From Roseovarius sp. S88 (GTDB taxonomy: Bacteria > Pseudomonadota > Alphaproteobacteria > Rhodobacterales > Rhodobacteraceae): DNA of 64,000 nt. The first letter of the stretch is position 1, and every line of letters begins with the position of its first letter. Shown here piece after piece: positions 7,833 through 17,303 of this stretch. Location of the stretch: positions 3,389,501 through 3,453,500 of the forward strand of contig NZ_CP146069.1 in the NCBI RefSeq assembly GCF_037023735.1. Direction: 5' to 3'. The translations under genes and the position numbers were made by a program. The notes below the pieces were generated by a model, which had not been told where the DNA came from, searched no databases, and saw only the letters and a program-made list of their open reading frames with translations.

Positions 7833-9494
7833 ATGCCTGAACGGCGTATTCTATCTGTATGGTTCCCTCGATTGGGGGCGGAACGCTTGCTGCGGCGGAT
7901 GTCGATCGGGGATGATGTGCCCTTTGCCGTGATGCGTGAAACAGGACAGATGCAGGTTTTGAGTTCCTTGAATAACGCCGCCAGTGCAGCTGGATTACAT
8001 GTAGATCAGCCTTTGCGCGATGCCCATGCCATCTGCGGTACCCTCATAACCCGATTGCAGAACCCGCAAGCTGAAGCCGGGTTTCTGGATGCCCTGGCTC
8101 GGTGGGCCGGACAGTTCAGTCCCTGGGTTGCACAGGAACGGCCTGACGCACTTGTGCTCGACATCACAGGATGTGCGCATCTTTTTGGTGGCGAAGAAGC
8201 GTTATTGGTTCAAATGAACGAAGCTGCCGCAGACCTGGGGCTGACCGCGCGCTGTGGGTTGGCCGGATCGGTCGGCGCGGCCTGGGCCTTGGCGCGTTAT
8301 AGCGACGTGCCGCCAGGCAAGACACGCAGTGGAGATGCCATTGACCAAGAAGCGCGCGCCACCCGATCACGCGCCGCCAAACGGCGGCATTGGGAACGAG
8401 GTGGTACGGAACCCTTGCAATGCAATACGTATACGTATTGTCAAAGTCTACGCATAGCGCGCTCAGGGCAAACGCATTCTGCTTTGTCCAATCTTCCCGT
8501 CGCTGCACTGCGGCTAGAAGCAGAACAGGTCGCGGAACTTAACCGTCTAGGCCTGCGCCGCATCGAAGATTTGCTGTCCCAGCCACGGGGCCCCTTGGCT
8601 CGACGGTTCGGTCGAGGTCTTATCCTCAGACTTGACCAGGCGATCGGCGCTGCCCCCGAACCCGTCTCACCCGGCACACCGCCGCCCCGTTTTGCAACGC
8701 GCATGACCCTACCAGAACCTATTGGTTTAAAAGAAGATTTAGAGGCAGGTTTGGAACGACTTATCCCTCGGCTATGTCACCTGCTTCAAGATAAGGGGCA
8801 AGGCGCGCGGCTTGTTCGGCTACAGGCGTGGCGCGCGGATGGAACGATGGGCTGGGTCGAAGCAGGGCTGGCACGGGCAACGGATAACCCTGATAGTATA
8901 CGGCCTCTTTTGAAAATGAAGCTTGATGAATTGGATGCCGAGTTTGGCATCGACATACTTCGGCTTGAAGCATGTCAAACCGAAGTTTTGCATCAACGCA
9001 CCGCATCAGGTCATATGGATGCTTCACATTCTGTACGTATACGTATGTTATCTGATACACGTATGGACGATTTGATTGGCCGCGTGGGCGGACGAATTGG
9101 GCTGGAGGCTGTGACCCGTTATCACCCTGTCAGCAGCCACATCCCCGAAAAGACTGCGCAACTTCTTGCTGCAGCATGGTCAGACCCGGCTGAACGCTGG
9201 CCCTCCCCTCTATCGCCACGGCCCCTGCGGTTTTGGCGGCCTGAGCCTGTCACAGCGCCTGACACAGCACATATGCCAGCTCAATTTAGCTGGCGGGGGC
9301 GGGTGCATGAATTGGCCGAGGCGCGTGGACCTGAGAGAATTTCGCCGGAATGGTGGCTTGATGAGCCTGACTGGCGCAGTGGAGTACGGGACTACTGGCA
9401 TGTGATCACAGAACGGGGAGAACGACTTTGGCTATATTATGCCCATGGCGGCACGATGTCGTCGGGCTGGTTCTGTCAGGGCAGTTTTGCGTGA
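7833..9494 (+). CDS. imuB: ImuB-type Y-family DNA polymerase homologue
   Basis: A 553-residue protein of the ImuB branch of Y-family polymerases, normally an inactive polymerase that couples the beta clamp to DnaE2 in damage-induced mutagenesis. It opens with SVWFPRLGAERLL in place of the catalytic MDAFFASVE block, so one catalytic carboxylate is missing, as expected for ImuB. LVLDITGCAHLFGGEEALL, the GDAIDQEARATRSRAAKRR linker region and a C-terminal RDYWHVITERGERLWLYY segment follow the family. The usual partners imuA and dnaE2 are not adjacent: a usp gene precedes it and a repeat array and an OYE gene follow. Two TACGTATACGTA palindromes lie inside the reading frame. Confidence 0.9.
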   Translation: MPERRILSVWFPRLGAERLLRRMSIGDDVPFAVMRETGQMQVLSSLNNAASAAGLHVDQPLRDAHAICGTLITRLQNPQAEAGFLDALARWAGQFSPWVAQERPDALVLDITGCAHLFGGEEALLVQMNEAAADLGLTARCGLAGSVGAAWALARYSDVPPGKTRSGDAIDQEARATRSRAAKRRHWERGGTEPLQCNTYTYCQSLRIARSGQTHSALSNLPVAALRLEAEQVAELNRLGLRRIEDLLSQPRGPLARRFGRGLILRLDQAIGAAPEPVSPGTPPPRFATRMTLPEPIGLKEDLEAGLERLIPRLCHLLQDKGQGARLVRLQAWRADGTMGWVEAGLARATDNPDSIRPLLKMKLDELDAEFGIDILRLEACQTEVLHQRTASGHMDASHSVRIRMLSDTRMDDLIGRVGGRIGLEAVTRYHPVSSHIPEKTAQLLAAAWSDPAERWPSPLSPRPLRFWRPEPVTAPDTAHMPAQFSWRGRVHELAEARGPERISPEWWLDEPDWRSGVRDYWHVITERGERLWLYYAHGGTMSSGWFCQGSFA

Positions 9495-9540
9495 TCATGC
9501 GATTCAAAGGTTAACACCCTTATTTTACGGGATTTCCCAC

Positions 9541-9595
9541 GTCGGTATTGCATCGGTATCACGTCGGTATTGCGTCGGTGCGACGTCAGTAAACG
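9541..9595 (+). repeat. 11-bp tandem repeat array, five units
   Basis: Five consecutive 11-mers in the 215-bp gap between imuB and the OYE gene: GTCGGTATTGC, ATCGGTATCAC, GTCGGTATTGC, GTCGGTGCGAC, GTCAGTAAACG. The array matches, in the opposite orientation, the one at 57291-57334; the two share a 30-base identical stretch. No gene is visible in this gap. The role is unknown: protein-binding iterons, a mobile repeat or a slippage product are all possible. Confidence 0.85.
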
Positions 9596-9709
9596 AGGAT
9601 GGTTAATGTGGCGTGCTGTACACAACACCACGACATGTTGGTGTGTTAATCCAAGATTAATGGCGGTGCAGGGGCCAAGTCTGCGCGCGCTCAACCGGCG
9701 AGAAGACGG

Positions 9710-10846
9710 CTAGCGGAGCCCAAATTTGTGCAGCACCCGATCCCGCCGCGTCAGCCACCAACCTGCTTCGACCGGCCACATTGCGCGATCTTTATCAAGA
9801 CCAAGTGCCGCCGCAGCATGCAAAGGCCAATTGGGATCATCCAAAAGCTCTCGGGCCAGAGCAACCATGTCGGCACGCTCCTCTCGAATGATCGTTTCAC
9901 ACATGTCGGCATCCCACAAAAACCCAACAGCCATACTTGCTATATCCGCGCAAGATCGCACAGCTTCGGCATATTGAACTTGGAATCCTTGCTCAATGAC
10001 CATACGCTTAGGTCTGGTTTTTCCGCCGATGCCACCAGTCGAGCAATCAATCATATCGACGCCCTCGGCCTTGAGAGCCTTGGCCGTTTCAATTGTGTCT
10101 TCAATCTCGATGCCGCCGTTAAGATAGTCTGTTGCAGAAAGCCGGAACACCAGAGGTAAATTATCTTTCCATTCCAACCTGATAGCGCGTGCGATTTCAA
10201 TCGCAAGCCGGCGCCTGTTTTCGGGCTTACCACCCCATCTGTCGCTGCGTTTGTTGGCGATAGGTGACAAGAATTGGTGAATCAAAAACCCATGGGCAGC
10301 GTAGACTTCGATAACTCGAAACCCTGCAGCTTGCGCACGTCTTGCCGCCTGGCCAAATGCATCAATCACATTCTCTATATCAGCCTCAGTCATTTCATGC
10401 GGGATATTCCATCCAGTTGCGTATGGTATGTTTGAAGGCCCGATGACCCGCCACGGCGTTTCTCCGCGTGCCAAATTGTCATCTGCATCCACAGGCGTTT
10501 CGCCATGCCAAGGTCGCCGTTCCGAGGCTTTGCGCCCGGCATGGGCCAATTGCACACCCGGCACTGCACCCTCAGCTTCAATAAAACGAGTGACAGGTGC
10601 CAATGAGTCAGCCTGTTCGTCTGTCCAAAGGCCAAGATCACCATGTGTACGTCGACCATCTTTGGTTACCGCTGTGGCTTCTGCATAGATCAATGCAGCC
10701 CCACCCAGTGCAAACCGGCCTAAATGTACCATATGCCAATCATTGGCGAGCCCCTCCTTCGCCCGATACTGACTCATTGGCGAAACAGCGATGCGATTCT
10801 TGAAGGTGACATCACGTAGCTGGAAGGGCGAAAAAAGAGATGGCAT
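9710..10846 (-). CDS. NADH:flavin oxidoreductase, Old Yellow Enzyme family (YqjM-like)
   Basis: A 378-residue FMN-dependent TIM-barrel reductase, probably acting on activated C=C bonds. The start FSPFQLRDVTFKNRIAVSPM is typical, as are VQLAHAGRKAS, VIEVYAAHGFLIHQFLSPIAN with the catalytic His region, KRSDRWGG, STGGIGGKT and MVALARELLDDPNW near the end. The MSQYRAKEG segment suggests the thermophilic-like (YqjM) subclass. A strong ribosome site (CCTCCTGA read as its complement) precedes 10846. It appears to be transcribed alone; the physiological substrate is unknown. Confidence 0.93.
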   Translation of the reverse strand: MPSLFSPFQLRDVTFKNRIAVSPMSQYRAKEGLANDWHMVHLGRFALGGAALIYAEATAVTKDGRRTHGDLGLWTDEQADSLAPVTRFIEAEGAVPGVQLAHAGRKASERRPWHGETPVDADDNLARGETPWRVIGPSNIPYATGWNIPHEMTEADIENVIDAFGQAARRAQAAGFRVIEVYAAHGFLIHQFLSPIANKRSDRWGGKPENRRRLAIEIARAIRLEWKDNLPLVFRLSATDYLNGGIEIEDTIETAKALKAEGVDMIDCSTGGIGGKTRPKRMVIEQGFQVQYAEAVRSCADIASMAVGFLWDADMCETIIREERADMVALARELLDDPNWPLHAAAALGLDKDRAMWPVEAGWWLTRRDRVLHKFGLR

Positions 10847-10980
10847 GTTTCAGGAGGCCCCTAGCAATTCGAAGTCGATCGAACGCTAGGTAAATTTTTC
10901 GAAAAACTAAAGCGCATCCACGCGAATGTGACGAAAGATATGCCCCACCTTTTATGAAGGCAGGGTTAGAGACTGCGGGT

Positions 10981-11253
10981 TTAACTTTCGCTCAATATCT
11001 CTTCCAAGGCTTGCGCAAAAACTTCGGCATGGGGCTCATATAACGGACGCGTCGTTTGTACGTGAACAAGGCGATGACCTTTGCCACACAAATACGCTGC
11101 GACCAGCCGTCCATATTCATAGGCCAGAGTTTTGTGACCATGTTCACCGAAAACCGGTGGCTGTCCTCGCCGATAAGATTCATAGCCTTCGCGCCATACA
11201 CGCGATCGCACCATGTCTTTGGCGGTCACTTGCATGCTTTGGATTTGTACCAT
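10981..11253 (-). CDS. Small conserved-looking protein, possibly Rmf-like
   Basis: A 90-residue cytosolic protein that I cannot name with certainty. The frame is open far upstream into the FAD oxidase gene, but the ATG at 11253 follows GAGGTGAG at good spacing and the protein from there looks coherent: VWREGYESYRRGQPP, then LAYEYGRLVAAYLCGKG. The spacing of Trp, Gly, Tyr and Pro recalls ribosome modulation factor-like proteins (W-x2-G-x6-G-x-P), which is only a guess. The 191 bp between this start and the stop of the FAD oxidase hold no other gene that I can support. Confidence 0.65.
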   Translation of the reverse strand: MVQIQSMQVTAKDMVRSRVWREGYESYRRGQPPVFGEHGHKTLAYEYGRLVAAYLCGKGHRLVHVQTTRPLYEPHAEVFAQALEEILSES

Positions 11254-11444
11254 TTTCGACCAACTCACCTCTATCAAGCATTTGCAAGACACAAACAGTG
11301 GATCTTTCGTCTTCAAGAGCACGGGAACACAACTCAAGGACGGGGTCAATTTTGGCTTGCCACATTTGCTGTCGCGCCGACAAACCGATGTGCTATCGAA
11401 AGTCCTGCGTAGTACCGGTTTCGTTCCATCGAAGTCGGCCAGCA

Positions 11445-12743
11445 TTAGCCAAATGCGTCGACCAGTCGGTAGTAGAGAATTGATGGGGACAGGAACCAAG
11501 GATTTCCACGAAAATATGGACGGCCCCTGAACGGGATTTCTGCGAAGACCGTGCGCGCGGTCGGGTCTTCGGCGGCTTGCCTGCCAATCATATGGCCCAG
11601 ATAACTGGCCATCCCGACGCCCGACCCGCAATAGCCTCCGGCCCAGTATATGCCACCCTGATGACCGGCATGGGCCAGGCTGTCGAACGTATAGCCCACT
11701 GTGCCTTGCCAAGACTGGGCGATCCGCACATCCTTTAGCTCAGGGAAAATTCTGATGAGATCGCGATGCAGGATGGGCGCGCTTTTGCGCGGATCAGTTT
11801 CTCGTAACGATACACGCCCACCAAACAAAACCCGTTTACGGTCTGGCGAGAGCCGGTAGTAGTAAACCAGCTTGCGTGTGTCCGACAGAATCCGGTCCGT
11901 TGGGAACAGTCGGTCGGTCAGGTCCTTTGGCAAGTCCTCAGTCGCTATGATGTAAGATCCGATGGGAATGATACGGCGCTGCAAAAAGGGCCAGAGAGTC
12001 CCGGAATATCCATTCGTTGCGACAATGACTTTTTGAGCTTGGATCACACCCTTGGCCGTGGACAGGGTATATGTGCCTGCCTCCTCCGAAATGGCATGGG
12101 CCATACACTGTGGCACAAGCTGTGCGCCGTTCTGCCGGGCCAGGTCAACCAAGCCCGCATGGTATCGGCCGGGATCAACACTGGCATGTTTTGGAAACAC
12201 AACACCGCCATGGTAAAACTCGGTTGCCAGCTCGGTATGCTGCTCTGATTTTGGTACCGGATAGGCATCAGTCGTCAGAACCGGGTTTGGTGTGTCGCAG
12301 GCCTTGGCCAGCTTTTCATATTGCCGCGCGGAATGCGCGCCATGGAACCGTCCGGTCACCTTGAAATCGCACTGAATACTGTGTCGTTCAATAAAATCAG
12401 CGGTGAAATCCAGCGATGCCTGACCTTCGCGCAGGATGTCTTGGGCCATGCGTTGGCCATAGTTTTTGCACAGCGCGTCGTAGCTTGGTTTGACAGAGGT
12501 GGATATCTGACCGCCGTTCCGTGTGCTACAGCCCCACCCGATTTGCTCGGCGTCAATGACAAGTGTACTTCGCCCCGCACGTGCAGTTTGAATCGCTGCG
12601 TGAAGGCCGGTGTAGCCGCTTCCGATGACCACAACATCCGTCTTATGTGGCAAAGGTGCCTCGTCCGGGCCGCCGGTGGCGCGTCCGCGCCACCAATATG
12701 GGGCGTTCTGATAGGTCGGAGCAAATCGAGCTTCGTGCGGCAT
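11445..12743 (-). CDS. FAD-dependent amine/amino-acid oxidoreductase (DadA/PuuB-like)
   Basis: A 432-residue flavoprotein of the DAO fold. FAD binding is shown by VVVIGSGYTGLHAAIQTARAG near residue 37 and by STRNGGQIS; the C-terminal GGIYWAGGYCGSGVGMASYL closes the FAD site. The N-terminal APYWW motif is typical of gamma-glutamylputrescine oxidase and related proteins. It probably oxidises a C-N bond of the compound brought in by the neighbouring PotABCD-like importer. Its start overlaps the stop of the GMC gene (TAATG at 12743-12745), so the two are co-translated. The exact substrate is unknown. Confidence 0.9.
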   Translation of the reverse strand: MPHEARFAPTYQNAPYWWRGRATGGPDEAPLPHKTDVVVIGSGYTGLHAAIQTARAGRSTLVIDAEQIGWGCSTRNGGQISTSVKPSYDALCKNYGQRMAQDILREGQASLDFTADFIERHSIQCDFKVTGRFHGAHSARQYEKLAKACDTPNPVLTTDAYPVPKSEQHTELATEFYHGGVVFPKHASVDPGRYHAGLVDLARQNGAQLVPQCMAHAISEEAGTYTLSTAKGVIQAQKVIVATNGYSGTLWPFLQRRIIPIGSYIIATEDLPKDLTDRLFPTDRILSDTRKLVYYYRLSPDRKRVLFGGRVSLRETDPRKSAPILHRDLIRIFPELKDVRIAQSWQGTVGYTFDSLAHAGHQGGIYWAGGYCGSGVGMASYLGHMIGRQAAEDPTARTVFAEIPFRGRPYFRGNPWFLSPSILYYRLVDAFG

Positions 12744-14356
12744 TATCCCGCCTCCAAGATCATGTCCGCCGCCTTTTCGGCGACCATAATGACCGGTGCG
12801 TTTGTGTTGCCGGATGTGATAGTCGGGAAAACAGAGGCATCCACGATCCGCAGATTGCCAAGCCCATGCGCCCGCAGGTCTGGTCCCACCACACTGTCAG
12901 AGGCATCCGGGCCCATCCGGCACGTACCGACCGGGTGAAACACCGTTCCGGCGCGCGCACGAATATCGGCCAGTAGCTCGTCATCGGTTTCGACCTCGAG
13001 GCCAGGTTTTAATTCGGCCTCAATTATGGCGGCCAGCGACGGCGCTGCGCTGAGCTTGCGCACGAAACGTGCGGCATCAATCATGGCTTTGACGTCGCTA
13101 TTGGTGGACAGGTAATTGGGGTGAATTGACGGCGCTTCGAACGGATCACGAGACCGGATCTCAAGATGCCCGCGGCTGGTTGGGCGACAGGGCTGGGCGC
13201 CCAAAAGAATGCCAGAGAACGGATCGGGGCTCATTAAGGGGCGCTTTCCCGGTGGGGCCTTGGTGTAGCTGACTGGAGAGTAATAAAGCTGTAGATCAAC
13301 ATGCGCTTGGTCAGGTTTGGTCCTGGCAAACCCTCCACCCTGATTGACGCCCAATGACAAGGGTCCGCGCCGACGCAGGAGGTAATTCAGCCCATGCCAA
13401 AGCTTGCCATGCAGCGGGCGCAACTGATCATTGAGGGTCGGCACATTGGTTTTGAATACATGGTCCGTGCAGATGTGATCCTGCAGATGCTGCCCGGCAT
13501 TGGGTTGATCCAGCACGATGTCGATGCCGTTGTTACTGAGCAGATTGCCGGGTCCAACGCCAGAGAGTTGCAAAAGCTGCGGTGTATTGATCGCGCCGGC
13601 CGACAGGATTACCTCTCGCACTGCTTTGGCGCGACGCGTTTTGCCTTTTTGGACGTATTCAACACCGGTTGCGCGGCGGTTCTCGAACAAGATGCGCGTG
13701 GTATGCGCCTGTGTTTGCACATTTAGGTTGGGGCGTCGCCGCGCGGGGCGCAAATAGGCGCGCGCGGTGGACATGCGAAAACCGCCTTTGGCGGTGTTCT
13801 GATATAGCCCGATCCCTTCAGGATCGCCGTTGTTGAAATCCTCAACGCGCTTCAGGCCACATTCCTCGCCGGCGCGGACAAAGGCCTCGCAGGTAGGATG
13901 CAAGTCACGGTCCAGTCTGGAGACGTGCAACGGGCCGGTATGTCCCCGCCACGCAGGGTCGCCGTCGTCGCTTGTCTCAGATTTTATGAAATAGGGCAGC
14001 ACATCGTCCCAGCTCCAGCCCGCGTTGCCCAGAGCCGCCCAGTCCTCAAAATCTTTGCGCTGACCGCGTATATACACCATGGCATTGATCGAGGATGACC
14101 CACCAAGAACCTTGCCCCTGGGCCAGTAGCTTTTGCGGTTGTTCGTGCCCGGGTCTGGCTCTGTCGAGTACATCCAGTTGATGCGCTTGTCGTAAAACGC
14201 CTTGCCATACCCAATCGGCATCCAGATCCACAAATCGAGATCGCTGCCACCTGCTTCGAGAAGCAGAACCTTGTGCTTGCCGCTTTCGGAAAGTCGATTG
14301 GCCAGCACACAGCCCGCCGATCCTGCACCCACGATAATGAAATCGTAGCTCTCCAT
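12743..14356 (-). CDS. GMC-family FAD oxidoreductase (choline dehydrogenase-like)
   Basis: A 537-residue enzyme that oxidises an alcohol group with FAD. It has the N-terminal ADP-binding motif [20 protein letters not shown], the GMC signature 1 region [21 protein letters not shown], signature 2 [16 protein letters not shown] and the C-terminal [11 protein letters not shown] and [14 protein letters not shown] with the active-site His and Asn. BetA relatives are of similar length. The ATG at 14356 is only 4 bp after the PotC-like stop; the upstream in-frame extension into potC is ignored. A substrate with both an alcohol and an amine function would use both this enzyme and the next one. Confidence 0.93.
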   Translation of the reverse strand: MESYDFIIVGAGSAGCVLANRLSESGKHKVLLLEAGGSDLDLWIWMPIGYGKAFYDKRINWMYSTEPDPGTNNRKSYWPRGKVLGGSSSINAMVYIRGQRKDFEDWAALGNAGWSWDDVLPYFIKSETSDDGDPAWRGHTGPLHVSRLDRDLHPTCEAFVRAGEECGLKRVEDFNNGDPEGIGLYQNTAKGGFRMSTARAYLRPARRRPNLNVQTQAHTTRILFENRRATGVEYVQKGKTRRAKAVREVILSAGAINTPQLLQLSGVGPGNLLSNNGIDIVLDQPNAGQHLQDHICTDHVFKTNVPTLNDQLRPLHGKLWHGLNYLLRRRGPLSLGVNQGGGFARTKPDQAHVDLQLYYSPVSYTKAPPGKRPLMSPDPFSGILLGAQPCRPTSRGHLEIRSRDPFEAPSIHPNYLSTNSDVKAMIDAARFVRKLSAAPSLAAIIEAELKPGLEVETDDELLADIRARAGTVFHPVGTCRMGPDASDSVVGPDLRAHGLGNLRIVDASVFPTITSGNTNAPVIMVAEKAADMILEAG

Positions 14357-14360
14357 CGCC

Positions 14361-15218
14361 TCAGGTCGCGGTCTTGTCACGCTGCACGAGGATGGACAAC
14401 AACGCCAATGCCGCGGAGCCAACCATCAGGAAAAACGACACCGCGTTCAGCACAGGTGTCGAGCCGACTTTGACCATGCGGTCGAACATGGTGATGGTCA
14501 AAGGCGCTTCTGAGCCGACCAGAAAAAGCGTGGTGTTGAAGTTTTCAAATGAAACAAGAAAGGCCACGATCCCGGCGGCAAACATGGCAGGCCAGAGAAA
14601 CGGCAAGGTCACAGTTCGCAAAACCCGTGCGCGACTGGCACCAAGGTTGAATGCCGCCTCCTCCATCGTTTCATCGAATTTGCGTAGGCGCGCGGTGATC
14701 ACCAGTGACGTGATGGTCGTGATGAAGGAAAACTGCCCCAGCACGACCAGTGAGATACCCGGCCTGAGGAACTCGATTTCGTAGTTGAATGTCTCTTCGA
14801 CCCCATTGGCGACTGTACTGGCCAAAACCAGGATCGAAATACCCAGGATCACGCCGGGAATAACCAGTGGCAGGACCATGAGAATGTAGAAGAAATTCTT
14901 GTAGGGGAATTGCACGCGCACGAACAAAAAAGCGTTGCAGGTGCCTACAAAGACCGACAAGAGCGACACCATCGTGGCAATCACGAAGGAGTAGTACAGC
15001 CCGCGCAACAAGCGCCGGTCATGGAACATGCCCAGTTTCGGCTCGGTGTCGTTGAAGAACCAATCCAGCGTGAACCCCTGCCAGGGCAACGCCGGAAAGA
15101 GAGAGTCGTTAAAGGCGAATGTGCCCGCCGCCACCAAAGGGGCCGCCAGGAACAAGAAGAACGCCGCGACATAGAGCCGGTATCCAAAGAGGAAAGCGGG
15201 GTTGCGTCGTTGTGCCAT
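14361..15218 (-). CDS. ABC importer permease, PotC-like
   Basis: Inner-membrane permease of 285 residues with about six hydrophobic segments and the coupling-helix EAA loop ([20 protein letters not shown]). It forms a heterodimer with the upstream PotB-like subunit in a spermidine/putrescine-type importer. The ATG at 15218 follows GGAGGG. In order of transcription it follows the binding protein, ATPase and first permease and precedes two oxidase genes. The ligand may be a polyamine, but related systems move other amines. Confidence 0.92.
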   Translation of the reverse strand: MAQRRNPAFLFGYRLYVAAFFLFLAAPLVAAGTFAFNDSLFPALPWQGFTLDWFFNDTEPKLGMFHDRRLLRGLYYSFVIATMVSLLSVFVGTCNAFLFVRVQFPYKNFFYILMVLPLVIPGVILGISILVLASTVANGVEETFNYEIEFLRPGISLVVLGQFSFITTITSLVITARLRKFDETMEEAAFNLGASRARVLRTVTLPFLWPAMFAAGIVAFLVSFENFNTTLFLVGSEAPLTITMFDRMVKVGSTPVLNAVSFFLMVGSAALALLSILVQRDKTAT

Positions 15219-15227
15219 TGCGCCCTC

Positions 15228-16094
15228 CTAACTCTTTGCCACGGTGCTGGACAGCGTCTGACCCGAGAGCTTCAGCCCAAGCCAGACCACGAAGGACGTG
15301 AAGAACAGCAGCAGAAAGCCGAATGCCGCACCAGATTCCCAATTGTACCGGCTGATGAACTGCTCATAGATTTGTTCGGTAAACCAGCTGGAGTTTTTGC
15401 CCCCAAGCAGGATCGGTGTCAGGTAGCTGCCTGCGGTGAGCATGAAGACCACGATACAGCCCGACACGATGCCGGGCATGGCATAAGGAATAATAATCCG
15501 CCGAAGTACGGTTGGCCCGTTGCCGCCCAGGTTATAGCCCGCCTCAATCATCGCGTCGTCCATGCCGTCCATAGTCGAGACCAGCGGCACGATCATAAAT
15601 AGAATGACGGTGTAAACGAGACCCATGACCACCGTGGCGTCATTGTAAAGAAACTCGACCGGTTCGCTGGCGAGACCGCTCCATTGCAGAGTACTGGACA
15701 CAACTCCGGTTTCGCGCAAAAGCAGGATCCAGCCAAAGGCCCGGATCAGGTCACTGACCCAAAGCGGGATAAGACACAGCAGGAACAACGCGCCTTTGGA
15801 ACGTTTGCCTGCGATTTTGGCAATGTAATAGGCAATCGGGAACCCGATCAAAAGTGCGAGCGCTGTCACCAAGAGTGACATGGATCCCGTGCGCAGGAGC
15901 GTGTTCCAGTAAATCGGCTCCTGCATAAAATCGATGTAGTTGGCAAAACTGAATTCATAGACGCGCGGCGCCACCTTTTCGCGCAGCGACAGGATCACCA
16001 TACCCATATGCGGCAGGATGATCAGTAACAGGATCCACAGCGCAAATGGCGCGAAAAGAAGAATGAAAGAGAGGCGTCTGATATCCTTTTGCAT
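15228..16094 (-). CDS. ABC importer permease, PotB-like
   Basis: Inner-membrane permease of 288 residues with six predicted helices and the EAA loop MIEAGYNLGGNGPTVLRRIIIPY. The long periplasmic loop after the first helix and the second-half WFTEQIYEQF segment match PotB/PotH proteins. The ATG at 16094 lies six bases past the ATPase stop; an alternative GTG at 16115 would overlap that gene. The gene ends nine bases before the PotC-like start, so the operon is tight. Confidence 0.9.
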   Translation of the reverse strand: MQKDIRRLSFILLFAPFALWILLLIILPHMGMVILSLREKVAPRVYEFSFANYIDFMQEPIYWNTLLRTGSMSLLVTALALLIGFPIAYYIAKIAGKRSKGALFLLCLIPLWVSDLIRAFGWILLLRETGVVSSTLQWSGLASEPVEFLYNDATVVMGLVYTVILFMIVPLVSTMDGMDDAMIEAGYNLGGNGPTVLRRIIIPYAMPGIVSGCIVVFMLTAGSYLTPILLGGKNSSWFTEQIYEQFISRYNWESGAAFGFLLLFFTSFVVWLGLKLSGQTLSSTVAKS

Positions 16095-16099
16095 CTGAG

Positions 16100-17209
16100 C
16101 TATGCCGCGAAACACATGGTTTGTTCGGCAGACCAGGATAGCTCTACCGCATCGCCGGGTTTCAGATCATCTGTGCCCCCGGTCAGAACAATGTCGGCCT
16201 CGATCAACTCCTTGCCGGGACCACGAACCAGAATACGGCTGTTGGCGCCATTGAAGAGAAGGCTGTCAATGGTCCCTTCAATCCTGTTGTCATCGCTGGA
16301 ACGGCTCGCATTATCATCTGAACTGGGCTTGCTTGTCTTGATGAACTCCGGACGCACATAAATCGTCAGAGCGCCGCCAGCGACAGCTGTAGACGCCCCG
16401 CGTACCACCCCTTTCATCAGCAAACCGGTGTCTGTAACCAGATCGACCCTGTTTGCGTTGACGTCACTGACCTTGCCCTGCCAGTGGTTATTGTCACCGA
16501 CGAACCCGGCGACAAAGGCTGTCTTGGGGTCGTGGTAGAGTGTCTGCGGTGTGCCCAGCTGTTCGAAGCGTCCATCATTCATAATGGCCACGTTATCCGA
16601 CATCACCAGCGCTTCGGATTGGTCATGGGTGATGTAGACGAAAGTTGTATCAAACTGATGCTGCAGGAGCTTCAGTTCAATCTTCATCGCCTCGCGCAAC
16701 TTGAGGTCAAGCGCGCCCAGCGGTTCGTCAAGAAGCAAAACATCGGGGTCAAGCACCATGCAGCGCGCAATTGCGATGCGCTGTTTCTGACCACCTGAGA
16801 GTTGGTGTATTTCCCGCGCGCCCACATCCGGAAGCGCAATGCGTTCCAGAACGTCCTGCACCTTGCGTTTGATGTCGGAGGCCGAGTCACCTCGACAACG
16901 CAGGCCATAGGCGATGTTCTCATAGACGTTCATCATGGGAAAAAGTGCAAGATGTTGAAACACCATCTTCACATTGCGTTTGTTGGGTGGGGTGTTGAGA
17001 ACCGAATTTCCCTTGATCCGAATATCGCCCTCGGTCGGATCCTCGAACCCGGCGATCATCCGCATCAATGTGGTTTTGCCGCATCCTGATGGTCCCAGGA
17101 TGGAAAAAAATGACCCTTTGGGAATGTCAAAAGACACATTCTGAACCGCTCGCACACTTCCGAAGTGTTTAGAGAGGTTCAGACATTCAAGATCGTGGTC
17201 TGGTTGCAA
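16100..17209 (-). CDS. ABC importer ATPase, PotA-like
   Basis: A 369-residue ATP-binding subunit energising uptake. Walker A is GPSGCGKTT, the Q loop VFQHLALFPMM, the signature LSGGQKQR, Walker B VLLLDEP and the switch His sits in YITHDQSEA. The C-terminal 120 residues form the regulatory TOBE-type domain. The frame has no usable ATG near the start; TTG at 17209 with AAAGGGA seven bases before it is the best choice, and a stop codon lies just upstream. A hairpin terminator separates it from the binding-protein gene. Confidence 0.93.
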   Translation of the reverse strand: MQPDHDLECLNLSKHFGSVRAVQNVSFDIPKGSFFSILGPSGCGKTTLMRMIAGFEDPTEGDIRIKGNSVLNTPPNKRNVKMVFQHLALFPMMNVYENIAYGLRCRGDSASDIKRKVQDVLERIALPDVGAREIHQLSGGQKQRIAIARCMVLDPDVLLLDEPLGALDLKLREAMKIELKLLQHQFDTTFVYITHDQSEALVMSDNVAIMNDGRFEQLGTPQTLYHDPKTAFVAGFVGDNNHWQGKVSDVNANRVDLVTDTGLLMKGVVRGASTAVAGGALTIYVRPEFIKTSKPSSDDNASRSSDDNRIEGTIDSLLFNGANSRILVRGPGKELIEADIVLTGGTDDLKPGDAVELSWSAEQTMCFAA

Positions 17210-17241
17210 TGCTCAGTCCCTTTGGCAAACCGGAGGGTCTC

Positions 17242-17284
17242 AAAAAGAACGCGGCAACCGGTTTCGTTCCAAGATGCCGCGTTC
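17242..17284 (-). terminator. Intrinsic terminator/attenuator between binding protein and ATPase genes
   Basis: Perfect 10-bp stem GAACGCGGCA / TGCCGCGTTC with an 18-base loop, followed on the minus strand by five T residues. It lies directly 3' of the solute-binding gene. Partial read-through would give more binding protein than membrane subunits. The plus-strand side also ends in a T run, so it may work in both directions. Confidence 0.75.
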
Positions 17285-17303
17285 TCGATTTTTTCAGAGC
17301 GGT

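Noticed and set aside
9541..9595. Possible CRISPR array
   Set aside because: Units are 11 bp and directly abutting with no spacers; no cas genes are present.
11254..11712. N-terminal extension of the small gene at 10981-11253
   Set aside because: It runs antiparallel-free but inside the FAD oxidase gene in another frame; the ATG at 11253 with GAGGTGAG gives a coherent protein on its own.
14910..15602. 230-codon plus-strand frame across the two permease genes
   Set aside because: Charged, repetitive translation typical of the antisense of membrane-protein codons; it spans two real genes.
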